From positions 1 through 53,505 of the forward strand of contig DCKB01000011.1 in NCBI GenBank assembly GCA_002320595.1: a stretch of DNA of 53,505 bases, given 5' to 3'. The notes beneath the pieces were generated by a model. It ran no database searches and was not told where the DNA came from. It saw nothing but the letters and a program-made list of their open reading frames with translations. Origin of the DNA: Christensenella sp. UBA1685 (GTDB lineage: Bacteria; Bacillota; Clostridia; Christensenellales; CAG-138). The first letter of the stretch is position 1. Each line of letters begins with the position of its first letter. This document shows, piece after piece, positions 33,127 through 42,665 of this stretch. Position numbers and translations under genes: made by a program.

Positions 33127-33476
33127 ACCGGCGGGAGCTCGGCGCGCTGGGAGAAGCGCTGGCTTTGCGCTATATGCAGGAGCGCGGCTTTGCTTTGCTT
33201 GCAAAAAACTATCGGGCTTTGCGCTGCGAGATTGATCTTGTGCTGCGCGATGGGAAAACAATCGTCTTTGCAGAAGTGAAGACGCGCGCGGCCTCCTCGG
33301 CCTACGGCTTGGGGCGTGAGGCGGTAACGACGGCAAAACAGCGCAATATTGCAAAGGCTGCAGCGGCATACCTCGCCGCATATAGCCTTTATGACGCCTG
33401 CGTCCGCTTCGATGTGCTTGAGGTAGACGCTGTAAACAATTTGGTCACGCATATCCCCGGCGCATTTACATTGTAA
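33123..33476 (+). CDS. yraN: YraN/UPF0102 endonuclease-fold protein
   Basis: 117 residues with the UPF0102 pattern: RRELGALGEALALRYM at the N-terminus, then CEIDLVLRDGKTIVFAEVKTR, giving the restriction-endonuclease-like E-x-D...E-x-K residues (Glu36, Asp38, Glu51, Lys53). A function in DNA processing is suspected but unproven. CGGAGG lies before the ATG at 33123, which shares ATGA with rnhB. In other Firmicutes comM and dprA follow directly; here two envelope genes are inserted first. Confidence 0.92.
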   Translation: MNRRELGALGEALALRYMQERGFALLAKNYRALRCEIDLVLRDGKTIVFAEVKTRAASSAYGLGREAVTTAKQRNIAKAAAAYLAAYSLYDACVRFDVLEVDAVNNLVTHIPGAFTL

Positions 33477-33552
33477 CCATACGTGCGCATAGCATATGAA
33501 ATACACAAGAAATGAATTTTTTGTGTCAAAGGGTGGGTAAATCTGCAAAATG

Positions 33553-33561
33553 TGGTATCCT
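33553..33561 (+). promoter_or_regulatory. Extended -10 promoter of the glycosyltransferase gene
   Basis: TGGTATCCT (33553-33561) is an extended -10-like element 38 bases before the start codon; no clear -35 is seen at the correct distance. The 123-base gap after yraN suggests that the inserted pair has its own transcription start. Confidence 0.35.
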
Positions 33562-33599
33562 AGTAGCATGAAATCTTACAATGTTTAAATTGAGGAAAC

Positions 33600-36500
33600 A
33601 TGAAAAAGAGGCTTTTGATTTTTTTTGCTGTGATCCTTGCCGCAGCGTTTACCGTGTGCGGGTCTGCAGCAATGGCCGAGGAAGGCGGCAACCTTGCCAT
33701 AAACGGCGGATTTGAACGAACGGCTGAAAACACCGAACTTCCGGAAGGCTGGTTTTACGAAGCATGGGAAACCGCCCCTGCCGAAGGGTACGCCATGCGC
33801 TCAGAGGATGACGGCGGAACGGCATATCTTTGGAGTGCCGGAAATGATGTGCGCCTGTGCCAGACGATTGAGGTAAAGGCCAAGTCATACTATAAGCTTA
33901 CATGCCGTGTGCGCACGGAGGATGTTGCAGGCGGCGCGGGAGCAAATGTCTCGGTCGTGGGTTCGCTTGCCGCTTCAGAAGGCGTATACGGAACCAATGG
34001 CTGGCAGACGTTGGAGCTTGTCGGCAAAACAGGGAAGAAACAGACGGAACTTACCGTGTGCGCTCGCATCGGCGGTTACGGTGCGGAGGCTTCGGGCAGC
34101 GCTTGGTTTGACGATTTTTCCGTCGAATTTTTGGAGGATTTCTCGGGTGATGCGGCGGACTTTTCATCCGCATCCGCCGAAGCTGAAACGGCCGGGGAGT
34201 ATGCGGACGGCGAGATTCCCTATCTTGCAGAATCCTGCACGGCATTGTTCCTTGCGGCCTGCCTGATGTTTTATTTCTACCAGCGGTTCATCCTGCGTGC
34301 GGATACGCTTACGGGTGCGGCACTGCATGAGCGCTTTGCGCTTGCATGTATCCTGCTTGGCGCATTCCTTTTGCGCGGGTTACTTTCCCTGCTGGTTTAT
34401 GGGCATCCTACGGATATCTCCTGTTTTATGGCGTGGTCGAACGCGCTTGCGGAAAACGGTCCGGCCGCGTTTTACACTTCCGGCATGTTTGCGGATTACC
34501 CGCCGGGCTACATGTATGTCCTTTGGCTCACGGGCAGCATCGCAAAAATGCTTGGGCTTACCTACGGCAGCGCAGGCTATGTTCTGCTCACGAAAATGCC
34601 CGCGATCCTCGCGGACCTTGGTGCGGCGTATCTGGTTTACCAAATGGCTGCAAAACGGGGGACTAGCCTTGGCAAGGCTGAGGGGAGCGGTACCCTGCCG
34701 CTCGTGCTTGCAGCGGTTGTGGCATTTAACCCGGCGATGGCCTTTATCTCCGGCGGCTGGGGGCAGATCGATCAGGTGCTTACGCTTCTTTTGGTCGCTG
34801 TGGTCGCGTTGTTCCTGAAAAAGAAAGTGATTTTGGCCGGGCTTGTATATGGAGCTGCGATCCTTGTGAAGCCGCAGGCGCTGATGGCTGGGCCGCTTTT
34901 TGCCACAGCGTATTTTGCATATGGAAAAGATGAAGGTTCGAAAGGCCTTTTGCGTACCTTGGCGGCTGTGGTTTCAGCTGTAGCGGCGCTTTTTGTGCTG
35001 TCACTCCCGTTCCGCGGCGGGCAGGAACCGCTTTGGTTTCTCGAAAAGCTCCTCGGTACGGCCACTTCATACCCCTATGCAAGCATCGAGGCATTCAACT
35101 TATTTGCGCTTCTTGGCGGCAACTGGGCAGATGTGAACCAAACGCCGTTCCTTTTCTCTTTTAAAACATGGGGGACGATTCTGATCTGCCTGTCCGTTGC
35201 GTTTTCGGCATTCCTTTATCTGAAGGGACGCAAGCGGGAACCGCATGCGCTGACGCTCTCTCTTGCTTTCCTGCTTACGGCAATCTTCATGCTGGGGCAC
35301 TATATGCACGAACGGTATCTGTTCCCGGCATTGCTGTTGCTTTTGGTTGCTTTTGTCGCTTATGGGGATCGGCGCATCTTCATTTCCTTTGCCTGGCTGA
35401 CTTGCTCGCTTCTGTTCAATAGCTTGATGGCGATTGTAATCGTAGACCATCAGCAGGCGCGCGGAATGACGTATGACATCGTGACTGCGGCAGGATCCTT
35501 GCTGAATCTCGGCGGATTTGCTTACCTTACCTATACCTGCTGTGATATTCTGCTCCGCCGGCACAAGCATCCGGCATTCTGCGAAAAAACGCCGGAAAGG
35601 CCCCTGCCATCCAATGAACTTCCAAAGCCGGTAGACGCAAAGCTGCATTTCACAAAGCGCGATAAGCTTTATTGCATCGCGCTTACGGCAGCCTATGCCG
35701 TCATTGCACTAATTAATCTAGGAACCACCACGGCGCCGGAAACCCCGTGGTACGGCCGGGCAGGCGAAACATATAAAATTAAATTCGGCCAAACGGCTGA
35801 AATTGCTGAGATCCGCGTATTCGGCGGCCTGTACACGGGAAGCATCCTGCTGCGCGCGGAGGACGGCACAGAATACACCTACACGGAAGAAAACGGCGAT
35901 ATGTTCCGCTGGAAGGACATTGCAAACGGCGTGAAGGCCACGACAACAGGGGTTACGCTTTCTGTGACGGACGGAACGGTGTGGTTCAACGAGCTGGCGT
36001 TTTTTGATGCGGCGGGCAATTACATTCCGGCCACTGCGGAGGGGGATGCCGCGGCATTGTTTGACGAGCCGGAAGAGGTGCCCGAAACCGCATCTTATTT
36101 GAACGGCATGTATTTCGACGAACTTTACCACGCGCGCACCGCTTATGAACATCTCCACGGCCTTTCGCCGTACGAGAATTCGCATCCGCCGCTCGGCAAG
36201 GTGTTCATTATGCTCGGCATCGCAATTTTCGGCATGAATGCCTTTGGTTGGCGCATTATCGGCACGCTTTTTGGCATCGGCATGGTGCCGATTCTGTATG
36301 TGTTTGCAAAGCGCCTGTTCAAAAAGAGCGATTATGCGCTGTTGGCTTCGTTCCTGTTTGCATTTGATTTCATGCATTTTACGCAGACGCGCATTGCGAC
36401 GATCGACGTTTACGGCGTGTTCTTTATCCTGCTGATGTATTATTACATGTATCAGTATTACCGGATAAACTTCTTCAGCGATGGGCTGCAAAAGACGCTC

Positions 36501-37352
36501 AGGCCGCTTGCGCTTGCGGGCATATTCTTTGGACTCGGCGCCGCAAGCAAATGGATTTGCTTTTATGCGGGCGCGGGCCTTGCGGTGATCTTTTTTACAT
36601 CGCTCGTGCAGCGGTATCTCGAGTATCGCCGCTTCCGCAACAGCGAGGATGAAACGCTGCGGAAGACTGTTAAGCCGTTTTGGAGCAATGCGCTGCGCAC
36701 CTGCATCTGGTGCTGCGCGTTCTATATCCTGATCCCTGCGGCAATCTATTTGCTGTCTTATCTGCCCTATGTGCTCAGCGTGGATCGGTATGGCATCAAA
36801 GAAATCTGGGGCGTTCAGGAATTCATGTTCAGCTATCACAGCGGGCTTACGGCCACGCACAGCTATCAGTCGCCCTGGTGGCAATGGCCGCTTCTGATCC
36901 GCCCCATGTGGTACTACGTTGGCTATGATGTGGCGCCCGGCAACATCTCTACCATTTCGGCCATGGGCAATCCTGCCGTGTGGTGGGTCTGTTCGGCAGC
37001 GACGGGCGTTGTTATCTATTCTCTCCTGCGCGGTAAACGAAAGGGGGATTCGGAGCTTTTCGTTCTGCTTGTGGGACTTCTTGCAAACTATCTGCCGTGG
37101 GTCTTGATTTCGCGCTGCACGTTCATCTATCACTTTTTTGCGAGCGTGCCGTTTATCCTGCTGATTACGGTGTATGCGCTGCAAAAGAAGGAAGAACGGG
37201 ATGCACGCTATGCAAAGCTCAAATGGATTTGGATGGCGGCGGCGCTCGCGCTGTTCGCGCTGTTCTATCCGGTGATATCCGGGGCGGAATGCGCGCGCGC
37301 ATATGTAAGCTTCCTTGAGTGGCTTCCAAGCTGGACATTTATGGGGGTATAA
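33600..37352 (+). CDS. Double GT-C glycosyltransferase with carbohydrate-binding-like domains
   Basis: 1250 residues. The order is: signal peptide (1-26); a jelly-roll CBM-like domain (about 28-180, INGGFERT...GSAWFDDFSVEF); a first polytopic GT-C region (about 212-660, with HPTDISCFMAWSNALAENGP and FADYPPGYMYV); an extracellular beta-rich insert (about 715-830); and a second polytopic region of the protein mannosyltransferase type (about 835-1250) with YFDELYHARTAYEHL and NSHPPLGK. The second half has the acidic loop-1 residues and HPPLGK motif of PMT/ArnT-like enzymes, which use lipid-phosphate sugars. The first half looks like a separate GT-C enzyme, so one chain may carry two sites. Acceptor and sugar are unknown. 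Confidence 0.82.
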   Translation: MKKRLLIFFAVILAAAFTVCGSAAMAEEGGNLAINGGFERTAENTELPEGWFYEAWETAPAEGYAMRSEDDGGTAYLWSAGNDVRLCQTIEVKAKSYYKLTCRVRTEDVAGGAGANVSVVGSLAASEGVYGTNGWQTLELVGKTGKKQTELTVCARIGGYGAEASGSAWFDDFSVEFLEDFSGDAADFSSASAEAETAGEYADGEIPYLAESCTALFLAACLMFYFYQRFILRADTLTGAALHERFALACILLGAFLLRGLLSLLVYGHPTDISCFMAWSNALAENGPAAFYTSGMFADYPPGYMYVLWLTGSIAKMLGLTYGSAGYVLLTKMPAILADLGAAYLVYQMAAKRGTSLGKAEGSGTLPLVLAAVVAFNPAMAFISGGWGQIDQVLTLLLVAVVALFLKKKVILAGLVYGAAILVKPQALMAGPLFATAYFAYGKDEGSKGLLRTLAAVVSAVAALFVLSLPFRGGQEPLWFLEKLLGTATSYPYASIEAFNLFALLGGNWADVNQTPFLFSFKTWGTILICLSVAFSAFLYLKGRKREPHALTLSLAFLLTAIFMLGHYMHERYLFPALLLLLVAFVAYGDRRIFISFAWLTCSLLFNSLMAIVIVDHQQARGMTYDIVTAAGSLLNLGGFAYLTYTCCDILLRRHKHPAFCEKTPERPLPSNELPKPVDAKLHFTKRDKLYCIALTAAYAVIALINLGTTTAPETPWYGRAGETYKIKFGQTAEIAEIRVFGGLYTGSILLRAEDGTEYTYTEENGDMFRWKDIANGVKATTTGVTLSVTDGTVWFNELAFFDAAGNYIPATAEGDAAALFDEPEEVPETASYLNGMYFDELYHARTAYEHLHGLSPYENSHPPLGKVFIMLGIAIFGMNAFGWRIIGTLFGIGMVPILYVFAKRLFKKSDYALLASFLFAFDFMHFTQTRIATIDVYGVFFILLMYYYMYQYYRINFFSDGLQKTLRPLALAGIFFGLGAASKWICFYAGAGLAVIFFTSLVQRYLEYRRFRNSEDETLRKTVKPFWSNALRTCIWCCAFYILIPAAIYLLSYLPYVLSVDRYGIKEIWGVQEFMFSYHSGLTATHSYQSPWWQWPLLIRPMWYYVGYDVAPGNISTISAMGNPAVWWVCSAATGVVIYSLLRGKRKGDSELFVLLVGLLANYLPWVLISRCTFIYHFFASVPFILLITVYALQKKEERDARYAKLKWIWMAAALALFALFYPVISGAECARAYVSFLEWLPSWTFMGV

Positions 37353-37358
37353 AACAGC

Positions 37359-37826
37359 ATGAAGAAAGAAAGTTTGGGCCAGTTTTTGAAATTTGCCCTG
37401 GTAGGCGTGTTGAACACGGTGGTGGATTTCCTTGTGTTTCAACTTTTGAACCTGACGCTTGGTTGGACGTATCTTGCGCAGGTAATCGGATATAGTGCCG
37501 GGGTTCTCAACAGCTATTTCTGGAACAGCCGTTGGACGTTCCGCAAAGAGCATCAGCGCAGCGCACGGGAGGCGGCGGCTTTCGTGGTTGTGAACCTCGT
37601 GTCGCTTGGCGTATCGCTCGGCGTGCTCTGGCTGTGCCGCAACCCATTCGGCATCACGGACGCATGGGTGGCGGGATGGATTCCCGCCTGGCTCGGCGGG
37701 TTCGTGAAAGGGGATACCGTCGCAAAGCTCATCGCCACACCGTGTGCAATCCTCGTGAATTTCATCGGCAACAAGCTGTTCGTATTCCGGGCGAAGCCGG
37801 AAAAGGGGGCGCCGGAAAGCAACTGA
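37359..37826 (+). CDS. GtrA-family membrane protein
   Basis: 155 residues with four transmembrane helices and the GtrA opening LGQFLKFALVGVLNTVVDFLVF, plus NSYFWNSRWTFRKE and a C-terminal ILVNFIGNKLFVFR. GtrA-like proteins are thought to flip or position undecaprenyl-linked sugars for GT-C enzymes. It starts 6 bases after the large glycosyltransferase gene, strongly suggesting that the two act together in cell-surface glycosylation. Confidence 0.9.
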   Translation: MKKESLGQFLKFALVGVLNTVVDFLVFQLLNLTLGWTYLAQVIGYSAGVLNSYFWNSRWTFRKEHQRSAREAAAFVVVNLVSLGVSLGVLWLCRNPFGITDAWVAGWIPAWLGGFVKGDTVAKLIATPCAILVNFIGNKLFVFRAKPEKGAPESN

Positions 37827-37868
37827 GCGAAGCTCGCGTTGTGCGGGACCTTGGGGGGAGGAAAACGC

Positions 37869-39410
37869 ATGCTGTCAAAAATCAAGAGCTATGGCCTGAT
37901 GGGGATCGATGGGTTTTCGGTGTCCGTAGAGGTTTACGTTTCGGGCGGCCTTCCGGCATATGACACCGTAGGCTTGCCGGATGCTGCTGTGCGTGAGTCT
38001 AAGGAGCGTGTGCGTGCAGCCATCCGCAACAGCGGGTTTGAATTCCCAATGCAGCGCATCACGGTGAACCTTGCGCCGGCCGATTTGCGCAAGGAAGGTT
38101 CTGTGTATGACCTTCCTGTGGCCATCGGCCTGCTTGACGCAACGGGGCAGATCCGCAACAAGACGTTTGCAGAGGAATACCTGTTTTTGGGGGAGCTTGC
38201 GCTCGACGGCACGGTGCGCGGCGTTGCAGGCATCCTTCCAATGGTGATCGGTGCATACGGGCAGGGTCTGCGGAAGGTGATTGTGCCTTTAGAAAATGCA
38301 GCGGAAGCATCCTACATTGAAGGGGTGCAGGTATATGTGGCGGAAAGCCTGAAGCACGTTGTGGACTTTTTGAACGGCGAAGCGGCGCTTATGCCCACTC
38401 CGGCGCGTAAATGGGACAGGGCGCGCATCGCCTACCCGATGGACTTTGCAGACATCAAAGGGCAGCAGGGCGCGAAACGCGCGGCAGAGATCGCCGTGGC
38501 AGGCGGGCATAACCTGCTGCTTGTCGGAACGCCCGGAAGCGGAAAAACGATGCTTGCCCGCAGCATTCCATCGATCCTGCCCGAACTTACGTTTGAAGAA
38601 GCGCTGGAAATCACAAAGGTTCATTCCATTGCGGGAACGCTGCAGGGAACGGAAGGCATGGTATCCGAGCGGCCGTTCCGCGCGCCGCACCACTCCGCGT
38701 CTACCGCATCGCTCATCGGCGGCGGCCAGCGCGCCATGCCGGGCGAAATCAGCCTTGCACACTATGGCGTGCTGTTCCTGGATGAATTTCCCGAGTTCCG
38801 TAAGGATACGCTGGAAGCATTGCGGCAGCCTATGGAAGATGGCAGCGTGACGATCGCGCGGGCGGCCACACGCTCCACATACCCTGCGGATTTTATGCTC
38901 GTCGCAGCCATGAACCCTTGCCCGTGCGGCAATTATGGTTCACGCATCTCGCCATGCCGCTGTACGCGGCAGCAGATCGCGCGCTATTTGAACAGGATCA
39001 GCGGCCCGATGCTGGACCGGGTGGATCTTCATGTGGAAATGAGCGAAGTTGGTTTTGAGGACATTGCCTCGCGCAGCGCGGGCGAGCGCTCCGAAACCGT
39101 GCGCGCTCGGGTAAACGCCGCGCGGCGCGTGCAGGTGCTGCGTTATAAAAGAGAAGGGATCTTGTTTAACGCGCAGCTCACAAGCCGTATGACGGCGCGC
39201 TTCTGTGCGCTGGATGCACAGGCGGAAGCCCTTTTGAGAAAGGCGTTTGCATCGCTCAGACTCAGCGCGAGAGCCTATACGCGCATCCTCAAGGTGTCGC
39301 GCACGATTGCCGACCTGGAAGGGAGCGAGGCCATCCGTTCCCATCATGTGGCGGAGGCTGTGCAATACAGAAGCCTTGAAAGCAAATACTGGGGAGATAC
39401 GCGCCGATGA
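37869..39410 (+). CDS. comM: YifB/ComM-family Mg-chelatase-like AAA+ ATPase
   Basis: 513 residues: a Lon-like N-terminal domain (MLSKIKSYGLMGIDGFSVSV, GLPDAAVRESKERVRAAI), an AAA+ domain with Walker A LLVGTPGSGKTML and Walker B VLFLDEFPEF, and the family's cysteine-containing MNPCPCGNYG followed by CRCT. The C-terminal helical domain ends near SLESKYW. ComM is a hexameric helicase that extends branch migration during natural transformation. GGGGGAGG lies before the ATG at 37869; an in-frame start at 37839 is less likely. It shares ATGA with dprA. Confidence 0.92.
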   Translation: MLSKIKSYGLMGIDGFSVSVEVYVSGGLPAYDTVGLPDAAVRESKERVRAAIRNSGFEFPMQRITVNLAPADLRKEGSVYDLPVAIGLLDATGQIRNKTFAEEYLFLGELALDGTVRGVAGILPMVIGAYGQGLRKVIVPLENAAEASYIEGVQVYVAESLKHVVDFLNGEAALMPTPARKWDRARIAYPMDFADIKGQQGAKRAAEIAVAGGHNLLLVGTPGSGKTMLARSIPSILPELTFEEALEITKVHSIAGTLQGTEGMVSERPFRAPHHSASTASLIGGGQRAMPGEISLAHYGVLFLDEFPEFRKDTLEALRQPMEDGSVTIARAATRSTYPADFMLVAAMNPCPCGNYGSRISPCRCTRQQIARYLNRISGPMLDRVDLHVEMSEVGFEDIASRSAGERSETVRARVNAARRVQVLRYKREGILFNAQLTSRMTARFCALDAQAEALLRKAFASLRLSARAYTRILKVSRTIADLEGSEAIRSHHVAEAVQYRSLESKYWGDTRR

Positions 39411-40531
39411 AACGGGAGTACAGCGAACGGGAACGATATCTGCTCTGGCTTGGCTTCGTGCTCGGACCGGGCTCAAAACGGTATTTTCGGACGCTCACGG
39501 CGTTTGAAAACGATGCGCATGCCATGTTTGCAGCGGCGCAGAAGCACGATCTTCCGCTGGAATGCGGCTTAAAAGAGCCGATTTTGGAAAAGCTTTTCGC
39601 GAGTGCGACACAACGCTATATCGACGGATGCTTCAAGCGTCTGGCCGAGCTGGATGTTTCAGCAGCGGCGTTTGAATCGCCGGAATATCCGGCGCTGCTC
39701 AAAGAAATCTATGACCCGCCTCCGATTCTCTATTATCGGGGAAGGCTGCAAGCGGAGCCTGCGCTTTCCATTGCGGTGGTGGGGTCGCGCGCGCCTACGG
39801 AATATGGAAGACGCATGGCGCATACGCTTTCGCAAGCGCTTGCAGAATGCGGTGCATGCGTGGTGTCCGGCCTTGCTTATGGTGTGGATTGCATTGCGGC
39901 GCTCGGCGCGCTTGCGGCGGAGGATAATCCGTATCCAACGGTTGCTGTGCTCGGTTCGGGCGTGGATGTGGTTTATCCCGCTGCGAATCGGGATATCTAT
40001 GCGCAAATCATCGCGCGCGGCGCGGTGGTTTCCGAGTTTTTGCCGGGCACGAAGGCGCTGCCTTCCAACTTTCCCATGCGCAACCGAATCATCAGCGGGC
40101 TTTCGCGCGGCGTGCTTGTGGTAGAGGCCGCTGCGAAAAGCGGAACGCTTATCACTGTGGATTGTGCGCTGGAACAGGGGCGGGACGTATTTGCACTTCC
40201 CGGCCGCATAACGGACCCGAAAAGCGAAGGTACCAATGCGCTTCTGCGGGAAGGGCACGCGAAGTTCACGCTTTCAGCGGAGGATGTTTTGGAGGAATAC
40301 GGCGGCTGGCGCGCGGTGAAAGCACAGACGCTGTCTGAACCGGAGAACCTTTCTCTGGAACAGGCGGTGATCCGCCGGCTGCTTCTTGCAAATGAAAGAA
40401 GCTTTGATGAATTGTGTGAATTGACGGGCTTTTCCGTCCCGTTGTTGAATTCTACCTTGACAGAGATGGAATTTTCGGGAATAATTAGACAATCGCCCGG
40501 AAGGGTATACAGCATAGAATGCGTTTTATGA
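39407..40531 (+). CDS. dprA: DNA processing protein DprA
   Basis: 374 residues: an N-terminal helical domain, a Rossmann core with VVGSRAPTEYGRRMA, SGLAYGVDCIAA, AVLGSGVDVVYPAAN and NFPMRNRIISGLSRGVLVVEA, and a C-terminal winged-helix domain (about 310-374). It loads RecA on incoming single-stranded DNA. Translationally coupled to comM by ATGA. All core motifs are intact, so it should be functional. Confidence 0.95.
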   Translation: MKREYSERERYLLWLGFVLGPGSKRYFRTLTAFENDAHAMFAAAQKHDLPLECGLKEPILEKLFASATQRYIDGCFKRLAELDVSAAAFESPEYPALLKEIYDPPPILYYRGRLQAEPALSIAVVGSRAPTEYGRRMAHTLSQALAECGACVVSGLAYGVDCIAALGALAAEDNPYPTVAVLGSGVDVVYPAANRDIYAQIIARGAVVSEFLPGTKALPSNFPMRNRIISGLSRGVLVVEAAAKSGTLITVDCALEQGRDVFALPGRITDPKSEGTNALLREGHAKFTLSAEDVLEEYGGWRAVKAQTLSEPENLSLEQAVIRRLLLANERSFDELCELTGFSVPLLNSTLTEMEFSGIIRQSPGRVYSIECVL

Positions 40532-40553
40532 ACGATACACCGGAGGTAACGGA

Positions 40554-42665
40554 ATGTCCGAAAATCTCGTGATCGTGGAGTCGCCCGCAAAGGCGAAAAC
40601 GATCGGTAAATTCTTAGGGAACGGCTATAAAGTCATCGCGTCCAACGGCCATGTGCGCGATTTGCCCAAAAGCCAGCTCGGCGTGGACGTCGAGCATGAT
40701 TTTGCACCCAAATACATCACGCTGCGCGGCCGGGGCGATGTGTTGGAGCGCATCCGCAAGGAAGCAAAGAACGCAAAGACCGTCTACCTTGCAACCGACC
40801 CTGATATGGAAGGGGAAGCAATCTCCTGGCACCTTGCGCAGATTTTGAAGCTTGATACAAACACCAAGTGCCGCATCGTGTTCAATGAAATCACATCCGG
40901 CACGGTAAAAAAGTCCGTGAAGGCCGCGCGTACGATCAACATGGATCTTGTGGATGCGCAGCAGGCGCGCCGCGTGCTTGACCGGTTGGTTGGGTACAAG
41001 ATCAGCCCGATCCTTTGGGCAAAGGTGCGCAAGGGGCTTTCTGCGGGCAGAGTTCAATCCGTTGCCACGCGCATCCTCTGCGACCGCGAGCAGGAGATCA
41101 TGGATTTCGTCAGCGAAGAATATTGGACGGTTTCCGCAACGCTCAAGCACAAAGGGGCGCGCAAACCCATCGAAGCGAAATTTTACGGGTTCGGCGGCAA
41201 AAAGGCGGAGCTGCATAACGAAGCCGATGCGGACGAGGTGATCAGCCGTGCCGCCAAAGGCGACTTTGCCGTAACGGATCGCAAAACTGCTGAAAAGGTA
41301 CGCAGCGCGCCCGCGCCGTTTACCACGAGCAGCATGCAGCAGGAGGCCTCGCGCAAGCTCGGGTTTACCGCGAAACTGACCATGCTTGTGGCGCAGCAGC
41401 TTTATGAAGGAATCGATTTGCAGGGAAAGGGCGCGACCGGCCTTATTACCTACATGCGCACCGACTCCGTGCGCATTGCGGACGAGGCGCAACAACAGGC
41501 GCTTGCTGAAATAAAAACGCAGTACGGCGAAAAATATGTCCCTGCAAAGCCCAACGTGTTCAAAGGCCGCAAAGGCGCGCAGGATGCGCACGAGGCCATC
41601 CGTCCGGCGAACGTTTCGCTCACGCCGCAGGCGGTGAAGGCATCTTTGTCCAACCAGCAGTTTAAGCTTTACAAGCTGATTTATGAACGTTTCCTTGCAA
41701 GCCAGATGGCGCCCGCCGTGTTTGAAACCAATACCGTGACCTTTGATGCGGGCGGATGCACGTTCCGCGCAAACGGTGTGCGCACCATTTTTGACGGCTA
41801 TACCGCCGTTTACACGGAGGGTAAAGACGAGGCGCAGGAAAAGGACGTAACGCTTCCCGAGCTTTCCGTCGGCGAGATGCTCGCCGCACAAAAACTTGAC
41901 AAAGAACAGAAATTTACGCAGCCGCCGCCGCGTTACACGGAGGCTACGCTCGTGAAGACGTTGGAAGAACGCGGTATCGGCAGGCCCAGCACCTATTCTC
42001 CCACGATTTCCACCATCCTTGAGCGCGGTTACGTGCGGCGCGAAAAAAAGCAGCTTGTTCCCACGGAGCTCGGTTTTATCGTGACGCAGCTGATGAAGGA
42101 TAACTTTAAAGACATTGTGGACGTAAAGTTCACAGCGGATATGGAAAGCAAGCTCGATCTCATCAAGGACGGCGAGCGGGAGTGGACGGAGGTCGTCCGC
42201 GAATTTTACGGCCCGTTTGAGGACAGCGTGGAGAAAGCGTCCGCAACCATTGAAAAGGTCGTTGTTCCGGATGAGGTATCCGATGTGCAGTGCGAAAAAT
42301 GCGGCGCGATGATGGTTTACAAGATGGGGCGCTTCGGCAAGTTCCTCGCATGCCCGAATTTCCCGGAATGCCGCAACACAAAGGCGATTGTTGAAAAGAT
42401 TGACGTTCCGTGCCCCAAGTGCGGGGCGGCGCTCATCAAACGCAAATCCAAACGCGGCAAACCGTTTTATGGGTGCGAGCGTTATCCCGAGTGCGACTTT
42501 GTATCCTGGGATAAGCCGGCCAAGGAGAAATGCCCGCAATGCGGCTCCATGATGGTGAACAAGGTCGGGCAGCACGGCGCATATACGATGTGCACCAATA
42601 AGGACTGTGGGTTTGTTGTGCGCCCGGGCAGGAAAGGGAACGAGGAGAACAGCAATGAAGAATGA
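40554..42665 (+). CDS. topA: DNA topoisomerase I, with Met at a near-invariant Arg position
   Basis: 703 residues. The Toprim domain begins LVIVESPAKAKTI; the metal-binding motif is DPDMEGE (82-88), and the catalytic tyrosine is Y300 in TYMRTDSVRI. Three C-terminal zinc ribbons are present (CEKCGAMM..CPNFPEC, CPKCGAAL..CERYPEC, CPQCGSM..CTNKDC). It relaxes negative supercoils. Almost all bacterial TopA have DxDREGE; here Arg is replaced by Met85 (codon ATG), although the acidic residues remain. GGAGG lies before the ATG. It overlaps trmFO by 11 bases. Confidence 0.95.
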   Translation: MSENLVIVESPAKAKTIGKFLGNGYKVIASNGHVRDLPKSQLGVDVEHDFAPKYITLRGRGDVLERIRKEAKNAKTVYLATDPDMEGEAISWHLAQILKLDTNTKCRIVFNEITSGTVKKSVKAARTINMDLVDAQQARRVLDRLVGYKISPILWAKVRKGLSAGRVQSVATRILCDREQEIMDFVSEEYWTVSATLKHKGARKPIEAKFYGFGGKKAELHNEADADEVISRAAKGDFAVTDRKTAEKVRSAPAPFTTSSMQQEASRKLGFTAKLTMLVAQQLYEGIDLQGKGATGLITYMRTDSVRIADEAQQQALAEIKTQYGEKYVPAKPNVFKGRKGAQDAHEAIRPANVSLTPQAVKASLSNQQFKLYKLIYERFLASQMAPAVFETNTVTFDAGGCTFRANGVRTIFDGYTAVYTEGKDEAQEKDVTLPELSVGEMLAAQKLDKEQKFTQPPPRYTEATLVKTLEERGIGRPSTYSPTISTILERGYVRREKKQLVPTELGFIVTQLMKDNFKDIVDVKFTADMESKLDLIKDGEREWTEVVREFYGPFEDSVEKASATIEKVVVPDEVSDVQCEKCGAMMVYKMGRFGKFLACPNFPECRNTKAIVEKIDVPCPKCGAALIKRKSKRGKPFYGCERYPECDFVSWDKPAKEKCPQCGSMMVNKVGQHGAYTMCTNKDCGFVVRPGRKGNEENSNEE

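Noticed and set aside
35718..37553. A 611-codon minus-strand open frame
   Set aside because: Antisense to the GT-C glycosyltransferase gene and very rich in His/Arg/Lys, unlike any real protein in the window.
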